A DNA stretch of 64,000 nt from Leptoclinus maculatus (GCA_032191485.1 JAVDOI010000007.1:9422642-9486641), one strand, 5' to 3'. Shown: positions 41,561 through 51,339, counted from the stretch's first letter. Notes: generated from the letters alone by a model not told the origin. Numbers and translations: made by a program.

Positions 41561-43673
41561 ATAATGATGTTATGGACCTAAAACTCTCTAAAAACACAAT
41601 ATAGTTAAACTGTGCAAAAGCAGAGCATAAACTTAAAAACGTTTCTGGAATTTTCTACCGGATCCCATGGAGCCCTTCAGTGAATTAAACTTGCTCATGG
41701 TGTCAACACCTTATGGTCAAAAAAGCTAATAGGTGAACCTTTAGTTTAGAGTATTTCATCATAGAGAAGTGTTCCAACGGTCAGGAATGAACCTCCATGC
41801 TATTAAAGAGTTAAAGTGTACTCTCTGTAAATGTAAACAATCATCTGTCACTGAACATAAGAAAAGAAAATGAGAGCACAGTGTGGGACCACAGTGTTGT
41901 GTTCACTTCAGTCCGACTTCTAAATATCAGCAGTAATATTTGGAGCAAAGGGCAACAGACAGACTCCCAACCCTACACACCAGCAGTGTTTGTTTTCCAT
42001 TCCTATAGGATGTCAGTAGATATAGCAGCAGAGAAGAAACAACCAGAGCCATGTAGGAAATAGCTTAAAAAATAAATATCTTCAGGCGTAATATTAGTTG
42101 ACATAGCAGTTCTAGTCATATCAATGTCCAAAGTGAGATCCAATGCAGGAAATGGATTGGGTGGTAAAACTGGCAACCACGCACAAATCCAAGGATTCAT
42201 AAAAGTGGATTTATGAATGGCTTAAGCTCGACTGCAGCTCAGCACGCTGCTGTTAAATGCTTTAAGGTGTTGTGGAGTTTTATGTACTGTAAGGTGTGTT
42301 TAACTATGTTTAACAATGGTAGTTTACTACAGTACATTGGGCATTTCACTGGCGCTTAATGGCTCGCGGCGATTTGCTTACAGAGTAATTTACCGTATGG
42401 TGTACCTGGCAGTGTGATGCAGGCTGGGAGTATGATCTACATCCAAATACCAATCAGACAAGTTAAAGTTTGTTCAAACTCAATTGAAAACACAGAAGGA
42501 AAAGAGTAATAAAATGTGTTTATGAGCTGTGTTAATAATCTATGTATGAATAGTTCCTTGACAGCGTTGAATTGTTGTTCATACAACAACCTTTTTTTTT
42601 TCCACATCTCAATTGACAAAAACCCACAGAAACAAGAAACTCTTTGATTTATCGCTGTACTGTTAGAAGTGCGGCTCTTTTTTAATGGCCTGTTTGATAG
42701 ATGGCCCAGTCCTCTTTGAGTACTTTCCCACAAAAGGTGGAGGGTGGAGAAGAGGACGATGAAGCAATGGGTAGGAAGAAAACTCCAGGAAGGAGGGAAG
42801 CAAAATGAAGGAGAGAAGAGGAAGCGAACATGGAAATGAAACTGTAAGAAGTCATTAAAGGCTGGAGAAGTGAGCTCCATTTATAATTGTATGGGGGCAC
42901 GCACCAGCCCGACCACTGAGAGAGTCTTACGATCCAAAGGCAGAAGGGGGCAGTCCAGGGGGGTAAATGGGGGGTATACGAGTCCTTTCCAAAACCTTAA
43001 TTCCTAGAAAAACACAAATTGGTCATTCATTTTCCTCCTCCTCCCCTGATGCTTTGACCCTCACTCACTCAGCCAAGGAAATCATCAGTGACTGCTGTTT
43101 AAGGCAGAGCCAGGGCCAATTCTTGTGCACATGCGACTATGGCGTCACTATGGAAAATGCATATCCACCCGAGTGGTTTAGTCCTGCATCACATCAATAT
43201 CTCAGTCTCTGAATGGTGTCTGATGGAGATAACATTTAGTAAAGCTCACAGTACAGCAAACGGGGCACACATGCCATTTGGGGTATTTTTTTTGTCACTT
43301 TTACGAGGCCCCAACTATTCACACGTATAAATAAACTGTGACGCAATATGCCATAGGGTCACTCTTATGTCCTTATGGACACAATCATATTTGATAAGTT
43401 AGAAAATGTTCCGACACCATATCCTCATTTTCCCTAAGTAAGCTACTCTTCCGTATTTTTCCACATTAGTATCCATTTATGATTATGAATGAAAGCTTGT
43501 CAAAGAAATTCCATATCACTCCATTTTCCAGGCCGATTGCAGCTCCTGAAGCATTCCAGACGAGTGCATGTCATTACGTCTGCCTAATCCCACATTAGTC
43601 TCCATTACCGAGACACGGCTTAATGATTCCACTATCTCCGCAAATTAGGCCACCGTTGTTTTTCTCCTGCTCG

Positions 43674-43730
<57 letters not shown>

Positions 43731-44444
43731 CAAACAAACTTGCACACAAAGTCTCACGCACGCTTTCAGTTCATGCACGGCTTTACCCTTGAGAACTCCT
43801 TCCCAAGCCTTTTAACGCATGCAGGGCTTTGACTTGCCGGTAATGTACATCCAATACAGTAATGTATAGCCTATAATGTCAGCCACATATGACACATTTC
43901 ATTGGGTGATTTACTGGTTAACAGTTACTGTTGAAACACATCCAGCATTACGGAATGAATGGAATGAAATAAATCAGCTCATGGGGTCGCTCTCTAAGGC
44001 CAGACTCCAGTTTTGGGAATTGGTAGTGTGCACACACACACACAAGAACACACCAAGGATGGATATGCTGTAGAAAAGACACGTCTTGCCCGATATATTG
44101 TGGCTTTTACTGCTGTTGGCTTATGTTCCACTTAACGCTCCTTATTTTAACACACACAGTATATCACTCACCTGCCTCTCAGCTCACTGCTAATCCAGTG
44201 GGCCAGTGATCCACTGGGTCACTGAGGAGGCGCTGACTGTCACCAGGCAGAGCAAATAGACTGCTGGATCACATCTACAGTACAGCTAAATCACACAAAC
44301 CTTTTTTGAGAGTTGTAGGCGCACATCTACACATAAAAGTTGATACACTATGCTGTATATCTATCACCAGAACACGCACATCTTGTGCGTGTACCACGTA
44401 AAACCAGAACAGAGTATCATTTGACATTTTTCAAACCTGATTTC
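41561..44444. other. no gene seen
   Basis: The 147-codon minus-strand frame at 42437-42880 is hydrophobic/serine-rich and unrecognised. The CA26 run is at 43.7 kb. Confidence 0.5.
43678..43729. repeat. (CA)26 microsatellite
   Basis: Pure CA run preceded by GCACGCAC variants. Confidence 0.95.
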
Positions 44445-44590
44445 TAGGGTTGCAAACACTTATTTCACTGTTAACTGACTTTTTTGTTGTTTCATGATGT
44501 CCGATCAAAAGTGCAAACCTGAAAATATTCCATTAACAATGAAAACAGCATTTCCTCCCATTTGAGAAGCTGATTTTATTTATTAATCAT
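44445..44590. repeat. dispersed teleost repeat, copy 3 (opposite orientation)
   Basis: It begins TAGGGTTGCAAAC, the usual outer end of this family, and contains GAAAATATTC and GAGAAGCTG. The match is weak, so confidence is modest. Confidence 0.35.
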
Positions 44591-46112
44591 CTATATGTTT
44601 TCTTATTCATCTTTTTTTCATTTAAGGTAGTAATGTCAAAGATTCTCATTTAAATACATTTTTTAAGTCACTGTTTATCGCCAAATGAGGTAACACAATG
44701 GTGATTGAGCCTATAGCCACTGACTGCAGTATTAAGAACTTAGTTACTGCGAATGCAAACCGAAGATTTCCCTCTGCTGCAGCTTCACATTAAAAGCATT
44801 TAACCGGCGGAACACGAGTTGACATTTATTATGAAGTTTTAACAGTGGATCAGTTTGAAATTCTGCAGGGAGTAATATTTAATGCCGTCTTGCAGCATAA
44901 AATCAGATCATGGTTTCTCATAGAATTACGGAAAAGGGCCAATTATTGTCCGATAAAATGTCACTTTGTTTTGCTGTCCCCAGTATTCTGGGACCTTTAG
45001 AAACCACATCTGCTGTTAGCACCAGTAAATAGAGATGGCGCCAAATCAACCAGGACTAAAATCTTAAAGATTGTCAATGCAACAAAAGAGGCTCACAACT
45101 GTTAAACACAAGCAGGCGTGCCAGAACTTTGCCTGAATAAACCAGTTTATAATGAGCCAAATGTTCATCAATATCAGGAACAATTTAAAATAAAAAGGTT
45201 TTATACCCACCCAACATAAAACCATGCAAGTGAGAGCAATATGTACACGATAACACACTACACTATTATAGGTGTGTGGCACATTAGGTCTCTCCATCTA
45301 TTGCCACACCTAAAACAGATGTAAGCCCTCTATGCATTATATATCCTATTTATATTCACATGAATCTCAACACTGATTCATATATGTGGAGCACCAATAG
45401 TAAATGTCTGAAGGCTTGGAGAATGGAGAAACATCCCACTGCAAGGGGGGAAAAAGTCTGGAGAAATCATTTTAATGTAGCTACTCAATTCCTGAAAGGA
45501 ATGCTTTTGAAATAATGAACACACTTATTTTTTTGCATATTTCCTTCAAACAACGTGCGGTGGAAAAACTTCATTCCTGAGTTTCTGTGTTCCGCAGACA
45601 TATTTAAATTCACCACTGTTGCACAAACTCTGTATTGGAGAGGTGACATCAATACAAGGGATTGTATTCAGAAAACGTACTACTTATTTTCGAATTATGC
45701 CATAACGCAAAGCAACTTTTCTTAGGATTTCTAAAAATGCAAGAATGTCGATTTGAACAATGATGCAAGAATAGCCATGCTGAAAAAAACAACAACCAGT
45801 AAGTCTGTTATGGAGGAAGACACGGTCAGACTGAAGCCTCAAGTTGGACTTTCCTCCTGTAGCTGCAAGGCATGGCAGGTTAGTTACTAAAAACATCTCA
45901 TCTTCCAGCTGTAATATAACCCATGGCTACACACAAGAGACTAAAACATATGCTTACACACAGAGCAAGATCTGTGAGACACGTCTTATAAAGCTATCTC
46001 GCTATGAAAGTTCTGTCAACAGCACAGCTCCTCTGAGTTTAGGATGAGTGTCGTTCTGCTGCTTCAGACGATCAGCATGGTAGTTCAGAGACCAACAGGG
46101 ACATAATGTGTG

Positions 46113-46185
<73 letters not shown>

Positions 46186-46699
46186 CAGCTGTCCCATTCT
46201 CTACTCTAGTGCAGAGATTTGACTTGGCATGTGGAATCATCTCAGCCAAATAGCAGAATATTTTCCTTGTTTAATGAAAAATAAACCCTCAAGGCGGAAT
46301 AGGAAACTAAATGTCTTGTAAGGAAGGCTGTGTTTTTTGCAGTGTGGGCAGCTCTGATGTCAAAGTGAAAACAGCTGAGAAGTGATACAGTGCAATCATC
46401 ACCAGGGCTGGAAAATTAGACTGCAACAATAACTCAGTTTTGAACTGTTCTGTGAATTACATTATTTTATCTTTATAGCAAGTCTGCCTTTAATATACAA
46501 TCACAAAGCGTACGTATATATTACTTTCTTATTCCCGATTGCATGCTGTGACAGTGATTGCAACATCACAGTTTCTGTCCCGCACCTGCAAGAAATTAAA
46601 ACCATATGTCCTGACAAAGAAGTGAACTCTACTAATAAGTTGTTTTAAATGAGACCATCGGTTAAACACCTGAAATAAGTATCATTTATTTTTACAGAC
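44591..46699. other. no gene seen
   Basis: Unique AT-rich DNA plus the TG-TA-TG compound repeat at 46.1 kb. Confidence 0.5.
46115..46185. repeat. compound (TG)14-(TA)15-(TG)6 microsatellite
   Basis: TG run 46115-46142, TA run 46143-46172, TG run 46173-46185. Confidence 0.95.
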
Positions 46700-46760
46700 A
46701 GGTCCTGGTAGCTTAATGGGTAGAGCTATCGTTGCGATTTGATTACTGGGAAGGTGGAGC
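46700..46760 (+). mobile_element. possible tRNA-derived SINE head, degraded
   Basis: TAGCTTAATGG at 46709-46719, followed by GTAGAGC, resembles a Pol III A box. A weak B-box-like GATTTGATTAC lies at 46736-46746, closer than normal. It may be a deleted SINE head just upstream of the LINE fragment. The evidence is thin. Confidence 0.3.
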
Positions 46761-46883
46761 TGTACCTATCATGTAGTCATCCATAAAAGCCTTTATTAGT
46801 TACAGATGGATGCAGATTTTCAGATCTAAAAATACCATAATATATTATATCAATTTGTTCCCCGTCATACGTGAAGAGGAAAC

Positions 46884-47303
46884 ATGTGCTCCAGGAATAC
46901 AAGAGTAACCTCTTTTTTTCTAATTCCACCTACAGCTAAAGAAGTTCATTTAAAAGCGATGAACGAGATGTACCTGTGTAATGACCTCCTACATAGATGG
47001 TTTAACTTAAATTATATTTGCTCTTTCTGTATCTCCGACATTGAAACCATGAAACATACTTTCTCCTTTTGCAGAATAACCAGGAGTTTTTGGGATGCTT
47101 TTCAATATTTGATGACTTTTAATAATAAATGTATTCCGATTCTAACGTGTGAAAATACAAAATTTAGTCTCCAAATGGAAAACAAGAAAACAGCATTTGG
47201 GAATCATAATTTAATTATTTTTGGAAAAATATTTCTTGAAAAATATTGGCAGCGGGGAAAAACAGCGAATGTCGACTTGAATAGGAAGAGAAGCGGGGCT
47301 TAG
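46884..47303 (+). pseudogene. L1-type LINE ORF2 C-terminal fragment (zinc-knuckle region)
   Basis: A 139-codon open frame resembles the end of fish L1-like reverse transcriptase proteins, downstream of the polymerase. The pattern KEVHLKAMNEMYLCN is followed by a zinc knuckle C-x2-C-x8-H-x4-C (Cys46, Cys49, His58, Cys63) and the conserved aromatic segment RSFWDAF, as in the zf-RVT domain. The match fades after about residue 128 (near 47265); the last residues may be flanking DNA. No endonuclease or polymerase core is present, so this is a typical 5'-truncated or broken copy. I saw no clear poly-A tail or target duplication. It lies 0.5 kb from the hAT element with no sign of functional linkage. 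LINE origin is likely; the exact family is uncertain. Confidence 0.65.
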
Positions 47304-47752
47304 TCAACCGTCTCTTCTTCTGAAGACGCATCTTCCTGCTGCAGGTTAAAGTGGGAGAGAGCACGGGGGCAAGCTATCTGTCTCTTTGCAGTCAGAAACA
47401 CTTCATAAAAGGTGTTTAGGTGGACAGTTCCCGTCTAAAGAACAGAGATCAAGCTGTACACAAGTATGATTACACTACCAGTGAAACCCCTCTAGATAAC
47501 TTCTGCCTGTCATTTGCAAAGTGAGGAAAGATTTAGTCCCATAAAAAAAATCTCAGAATCTCCTTGGTAGCAAATATGCCATAAAATGCAGAGGCAAAAA
47601 TCTCCGGCATCTGCTTTTCAAAAGGCCATAAGGGAGTCTCGACTTTCTCTTGGTTACATAAACAATGGAGCTTTAAAGTCCAAATGCCTTTAACAGCACA
47701 GCTACTGCCCGGCCACTAAGTTTCCTCCCCTCCCTCTTTGCACAAACGTACC
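47304..47752. other. spacer between LINE fragment and hAT element
   Basis: No open frame or repeat was recognised. It ends at the hAT target duplication. Confidence 0.5.
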
Positions 47753-47760
47753 CTATAGAC
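47753..47760. repeat. target-site duplication, left copy
   Basis: CTATAGAC, identical to 50699-50706. Eight-base duplication is diagnostic for hAT transposition. Confidence 0.93.
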
Positions 47761-47777
47761 CAGGGGTGTCAAACTCA
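47761..47777 (+). repeat. left terminal inverted repeat of the hAT element
   Basis: The 17-bp end begins CAGGGGTGTCAAACTCA. It matches the reverse complement of the right end at 14 of 17 positions, differing only at positions 3-5. It follows directly on the target duplication. Confidence 0.9.
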
Positions 47778-47901
47778 TTTTCACCCCGGGCCACATCAGC
47801 ATCATGGTCGCCCTCAAAGGGCCGGATGTAACTGTAAGACTGTATAAATGTAACTACTCCCGAACATATTGTTAAACAACTCTCTCTGCATTTGATTATT
47901 G

Positions 47902-47907
47902 TTTATT
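47902..47907 (-). terminator. possible polyadenylation signal of the transposase transcript
   Basis: AATAAA on the minus strand, about 545 nt beyond the stop codon and still inside the transposon. It is the only canonical hexamer I noticed between the stop and the left end. Confidence 0.35.
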
Positions 47908-47993
47908 GAAGTATAAACATATTGTAAATGCATTTATATAAATGTAAAATGATATGCACATTTCTCTGTTATTATAACAAATCAAAGATCAAA

Positions 47994-48029
47994 CTTTTAC
48001 ATCTGTCACATTTGTGACAGATGTAAAAG
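47994..48029. repeat. perfect 17-bp inverted repeat (hairpin) inside the hAT element
   Basis: Arms CTTTTACATCTGTCACA (47994-48010) and its exact complement (48013-48029) are separated by TT. It lies between the transposase 3' end and the left terminus. It may be a subterminal protein-binding palindrome or an RNA hairpin in the 3' UTR; its role is unknown. Confidence 0.85.
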
Positions 48030-48334
48030 TGTACAGACAGCCTTGTAGAGGGCATACAACCAACGAATAAGAGATGCTTTTGATTACAGTAAACATTTGG
48101 CTGTATGAACACATACACCTAAACACACTGAATACATTGCTATACATACAAAGTAGTATATTTAACAACTCAACATAACAAAATAACAGTCAGATATGTC
48201 TCAGTTCACAATTATATTGTTCAAGTTTCGGGTGAGGTTGATGAGGTGATGCTGCATGGCCTTGAACACACCAAGTAAATACTTCCTCACCCAGGACACC
48301 ATATCACACACCATCCTCATCTATTGATCATGTT

Positions 48335-48456
48335 CTGAAAACAACAACAAACAAAACACAGCCATTACATTTCACACATATTACACTGTACTTATTCTTG
48401 GTTGAAATGAATTGTATTATATATTTAATACAATTCAGGTTTTTAAAAATGCTTAC
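48335..48456 (-). other. predicted 122-nt intron at the 3' end of the transposase gene
   Basis: On the minus strand the stop codon of the long frame lies inside GGGTAAGC, a good splice donor (exon would end at 48457). Downstream is a T-rich tract ending TTGTTTTCAG, a strong acceptor (next exon from 48334). Splicing would replace the stop with two further codons and TGA at 48328-48330, so the protein changes little. This is predicted from site consensus only. Confidence 0.4.
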
Positions 48457-49985
48457 CCATTTGTTTTCTGGCCGGATGTCTGACACCGTTTTCCCGTGGT
48501 CAGTCGGTCAATGTCTGGCTTTAGGTCTTGTGCTGTAGCAATCCGTAAAACAGCGTGGAGGTTGTCGTCGGTGATGCGCGATCTGTGCTTTGTCTTGTTT
48601 AAATTCATTATTGAAAACATCTGTTCGCACAGATAGGTGCTCCCAAACATGGACAGAACACGGGCAGCTTGAAGTCGGAGCTGTGGCATCAAAGCAGGAG
48701 GCAGGAGACGGTAAAAATCCTCAATCGCAGCATCCTGGAACTTTGCTCTCAGGTCACTATCGCTCTGAAGCTCTATTAACTCCATCTGAAGGAGATGGGG
48801 CGCACTGTCGACGTCGGCGGTGAAAGGATTTGCAAAGATGGCAAAGTCAATGCGCTGTGTTCTGAAGTCAGAGAAGCGCCGATCAAATTCAGTCATTAAC
48901 CGGTTCACTTTGGTAGCCAATCGATCACATGAAAAAGCACCAGGAACTGAGGCTGAGATTTCCTGGCAGACAGGAAAGTGTGCAAGATTGTCCTGTTCCA
49001 GTTGGGACTTCCATAGCTGCAGTTTACGCTGGAAAGCTGTGATCATGTCGGACATCTTCGTGATGACTTGTTTGCGTCCCTGCAGCCTCTGATTCAGTTG
49101 GGCAAGATGCTCCGTTATGTCACACAACATAGCAAAATCACACAGCCAGTTTGGATCTGACAGTTCAGGCAAGGGTTTTCCTTTACTTTGCATGAAAACA
49201 GCAATGTCTTCCCTAAGCTCAAAAAATCGTTTGAGGACCACGTTCCTACTCAGCCACCTTACTTCTGTATGGTACGGCACATCTCCATGCTCCGAGCCCA
49301 ACTCCTTCAAAAACAGCTGGAACTGGCGGTGATTCAGGCCACGCGCTCGAATGAAGTTCACTGTTTTCGTGACCGTGGTCATTATATTATCCAGTTCCAG
49401 AACCTTTCCACACAGAGCTTCTTGGTGGATAATGCAATGATACGTTATCAGAGGTGTGTGGCAGTTACTTTTTTGCATTTTCTCCTTCACTAGTCCAACC
49501 AAGCCTGTTTTTTGTCCACACATTGCAGGCGCGCCATCGGTAGTTAGCCCCACCAACTTTTCCCAGGGTAATTCAGTTTTACTCACGGACCTCTCCACTG
49601 CATCAAAAATGTCCCTCCCCGTCGTCGTTCCATGGAGGGCAACTACATCCAAGAGCTCCTCACTGACAGTCAAGTCTGCCTTCACGCCTCTTACAAAAAT
49701 GGCCAGTTGCGCTGTGTCCGTGTTGTCTGTACTTTCATCAACGGCTAATGAAAAAGCCACGTAACTGCTCGACTCCTCGGCTAGCTGTTCTGTCAGATTG
49801 CCTGCTAGTTCCTTAACTCGGTCTGCGATTGTGTTCCTTGACAAACTGACATTTTGAAAAGCCTGTACCTGGTCGGGGCTCACCTGCTCACAGACCTTGA
49901 GCATACACTCCTTCAAAAATGCACCCTCTGAAAAGGACTTGGAAGCTCGTGCGATTTCTTCAGCCACAATAAAGCTAGCTTTCAC
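48453..49985 (-). CDS. hAT transposase, catalytic and dimerisation part
   Basis: The frame encodes about 510 residues of a hAT transposase resembling the domesticated GTF2IRD2/ZBED5-type proteins. A DDE-type RNase-H core is visible: first Asp in AVDESTD (residue 83), second Asp in TTDGAPAMCG (residue 150), and a putative Glu in CEQMFS (residue 454). A hAT-typical Cys/His cluster lies at YHCIIHQEALCG (about 182-193). The C-terminus, about residues 440-490, has the hAT dimerisation pattern (SMFGSTYLCEQMFSIMN followed by RSRITDDNLHAVLRI). The 5' boundary given here is a GTG codon and not a credible eukaryotic start. The frame stays open 21 codons further upstream to a TGA at 50049-50051 and is in phase with the zinc-finger frame before it, so the two pieces are one gene with a nonsense codon. 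No other stop or frameshift interrupts it. If translated alone, the first in-frame ATG is near residue 28. Confidence 0.9.
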   Translation of the reverse strand: MKASFIVAEEIARASKSFSEGAFLKECMLKVCEQVSPDQVQAFQNVSLSRNTIADRVKELAGNLTEQLAEESSSYVAFSLAVDESTDNTDTAQLAIFVRGVKADLTVSEELLDVVALHGTTTGRDIFDAVERSVSKTELPWEKLVGLTTDGAPAMCGQKTGLVGLVKEKMQKSNCHTPLITYHCIIHQEALCGKVLELDNIMTTVTKTVNFIRARGLNHRQFQLFLKELGSEHGDVPYHTEVRWLSRNVVLKRFFELREDIAVFMQSKGKPLPELSDPNWLCDFAMLCDITEHLAQLNQRLQGRKQVITKMSDMITAFQRKLQLWKSQLEQDNLAHFPVCQEISASVPGAFSCDRLATKVNRLMTEFDRRFSDFRTQRIDFAIFANPFTADVDSAPHLLQMELIELQSDSDLRAKFQDAAIEDFYRLLPPALMPQLRLQAARVLSMFGSTYLCEQMFSIMNLNKTKHRSRITDDNLHAVLRIATAQDLKPDIDRLTTGKRCQTSGQKTNG

Positions 49986-50048
49986 AGCGGCATCATTTTT
50001 GGCTGTAGCTTTTGTGAAAATGTTCTGCTGTGATTGGAGTCTGCCTTT

Positions 50049-50273
50049 TCATTTTTGGACAAGTTCACGTTTTTCCTGGAGGCTAAATTTAGCATACTTG
50101 GCTCCGTGTTTGGTCTCGAAATGCCGACGTAAATTGTATTCTTTTATCACTGACACGGCTTCATTGCATAGAATACATACCGGTTTCTCTCCTTGAAGAA
50201 CAAACATATACTCGCTTTCCCATCTTTCATTAAATGTCCTTCCCTCTGTATCAATTTTCCTCTTCTTTGACAT
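50049..50273 (-). CDS. hAT transposase N-terminal zinc-finger part (ends at premature TGA)
   Basis: These 74 codons form the transposase N-terminus. They open with a basic MSKKRKID stretch (possible nuclear localisation signal), then a BED/C2H2-like DNA-binding finger: Cys33 and Cys36 in PVCILCNE, His51 and His56 in RRHFETKH. The ATG has A at -3, a favourable initiation context, and follows the GC-rich promoter-like region. The frame ends at TGA 50049-50051. The next 21 codons and the 510-residue catalytic part continue in the same frame, so the stop is a point lesion and not a natural terminus. Read alone, the product would be a free zinc finger that might still bind the transposon ends; this is inference. 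Confidence 0.85.
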   Translation of the reverse strand: MSKKRKIDTEGRTFNERWESEYMFVLQGEKPVCILCNEAVSVIKEYNLRRHFETKHGAKYAKFSLQEKRELVQK

Positions 50274-50384
50274 GTTGGATTATTTTTCAAACATTTTCAA
50301 CTCAGTAATTCGTTGGAAAACTGATTTAGTTAACGCTGACGCTACTAGCGGCCGCAGTCCGTCATTTCGCGGGTCAAAAACTCA

Positions 50385-50438
50385 ACATGCATTGTGGGAG
50401 ATGTAGTTTATACATGCATTGTGGGAGATGTAGTTTAT
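50385..50438 (-). promoter_or_regulatory. tandem pair of ZNF143/THAP11-like motifs in the transposon promoter
   Basis: Two perfect 27-bp units lie side by side (50385-50411, 50412-50438), about 110-165 bp upstream of the transposase ATG at 50273. On the minus strand each contains ACTACATCTCCCACAATGC (50389-50407 and 50416-50434). This matches the known ZNF143/Staf plus THAP11 promoter motif, an ACTACA part followed by TCCCA and ATGC. In vertebrates the motif sits in many TATA-less promoters. Surrounding DNA is CpG-rich (GCGGCCGC at about 50348-50355) and shows no TATA box. Promoter function is inference. Confidence 0.65.
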
Positions 50439-50570
50439 GGTCACTGTAGCGTACACGATGAAGCAGCATAGAGTTTAATTTTAAGACAATCATATGCCTT
50501 TATATGGAAGCCCATTTCAGCAGCAAAAAAAAAAAATTAAAAGTTAGACTTGATAATAAAAATATAAATA

Positions 50571-50614
50571 TTTTTTTTTTTTTTTTTTTATTAATTTTTT
50601 TTTTTTTTTTTTTT
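50571..50614. repeat. poly-T tracts inside the hAT element
   Basis: Two T runs (50571-50589 and 50595-50614) are separated by ATTAA, between the promoter-like region and the right terminal repeat. Confidence 0.85.
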
Positions 50615-50681
50615 CTGGTGGAGATATGCCTTCGCGGGCCACATAAAATGACGTGGCGGGCCGGATTCGGCCCGCGGGCCT

Positions 50682-50698
50682 TGAGTTTGACACATGTG
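50682..50698 (-). repeat. right terminal inverted repeat of the hAT element
   Basis: Read on the minus strand the end is CACATGTGTCAAACTCA. It differs from the left end at three consecutive positions near the tip and is identical over the inner 12 bases. Confidence 0.9.
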
Positions 50699-50706
50699 CT
50701 ATAGAC
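50699..50706. repeat. target-site duplication, right copy
   Basis: CTATAGAC, identical to 47753-47760. Confidence 0.93.
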
Positions 50707-51235
50707 CATAGCGGCTGTGTAAAGCTGCTTCCTAAAATGACCGACAACCAAAATTCCAAAAAGGTTCGTAACGATGCGCTTTATAAGTATAAACATTTTC
50801 ACCTTCAATTAAGAAAAAGCAGATGATGTAGATAGATATAGGCTGGCATGTCACTACATCAGGGTCTGATAAGGTTGCAGGACAGACTAAATTACAGGGG
50901 AGGAAAATGAAGGTTACAAACAGAATTATTGTTGACAGCAAAGCTAAATAAAGGATTTATGAGAGAAAGAAATACAAAAGCAAGACAGAAAGTGAGAGAG
51001 GAAGGACAATGTCATTCTCTTTTGAATGTTCCCAGCGTGAGAAAAGACAACACCAGCTCTTGTTAAATTTGTTTACATCTTTCAAGCATCTCGTTGTTTT
51101 TAACAAGGCCAATAACTTTCTCAACAGCAGAAAAATGAGCTTTGTTTTTTATTGAAGAGCAAAAGGGAAAGTGAGCATTTCCTTCAACGTGAGCACTTTT
51201 TTTTATTAGAAGTGATAGTACATGTGTCTATACGC

Positions 51236-51339
<104 letters not shown>

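Larger units (their letters stand above)
48453..50273 (-). pseudogene. hAT transposase gene, whole reading frame with one in-frame stop
   Basis: This entry groups the two parts above as one gene of about 606 codons. The order is zinc finger, linker, RNase-H/DDE core, helical insertion, hAT dimerisation tail. The only lesion found is TGA at 50049-50051, right after the finger. No intron could remove this stop: the nearest GT and AG lie only a few tens of bases apart. Readthrough is possible but not shown. Plus-strand open frames inside the gene (for example near 48590, 49188 and 49897) are antisense shadows. Confidence 0.85.
47761..50698 (-). mobile_element. hAT-superfamily DNA transposon, nearly complete
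   Basis: This is a 2,938-bp cut-and-paste transposon whose gene runs on the minus strand. It is bounded by the perfect 8-bp duplication CTATAGAC (47753-47760 and 50699-50706), the size typical of hAT insertion. Its 17-bp terminal inverted repeats begin CAGGGGTGTC on the left and CACATGTGTC on the right. Subterminal DNA is rich in GGCC and CpG on both sides. Inside are a two-part transposase frame, a tandem 27-bp promoter-like repeat, T-rich tracts at 50571-50614 and a perfect hairpin at 47994-48029. The terminal CAGGGGTGTC resembles Charlie-type hAT elements; that placement is from memory. Clean target duplications and a largely open transposase argue for a fairly recent insertion. One in-frame stop and three TIR mismatches suggest this copy is no longer autonomous. 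Confidence 0.93.

Noticed and set aside
42437..42880. 147-codon minus-strand frame with hydrophobic Phe/Ser-rich start
   Set aside because: Looks like a signal peptide or membrane segment only because it translates a purine-rich strand; no family resemblance.
48590..50196. Several plus-strand frames of 71-102 codons inside the hAT element
   Set aside because: Antisense shadows of the transposase reading frame.
48453..50273. Domesticated host gene of the GTF2IRD2 or ZBED type
   Set aside because: The frame sits exactly between hAT ends with a perfect target duplication and carries a nonsense codon, so it is a transposon copy, not an exapted gene.
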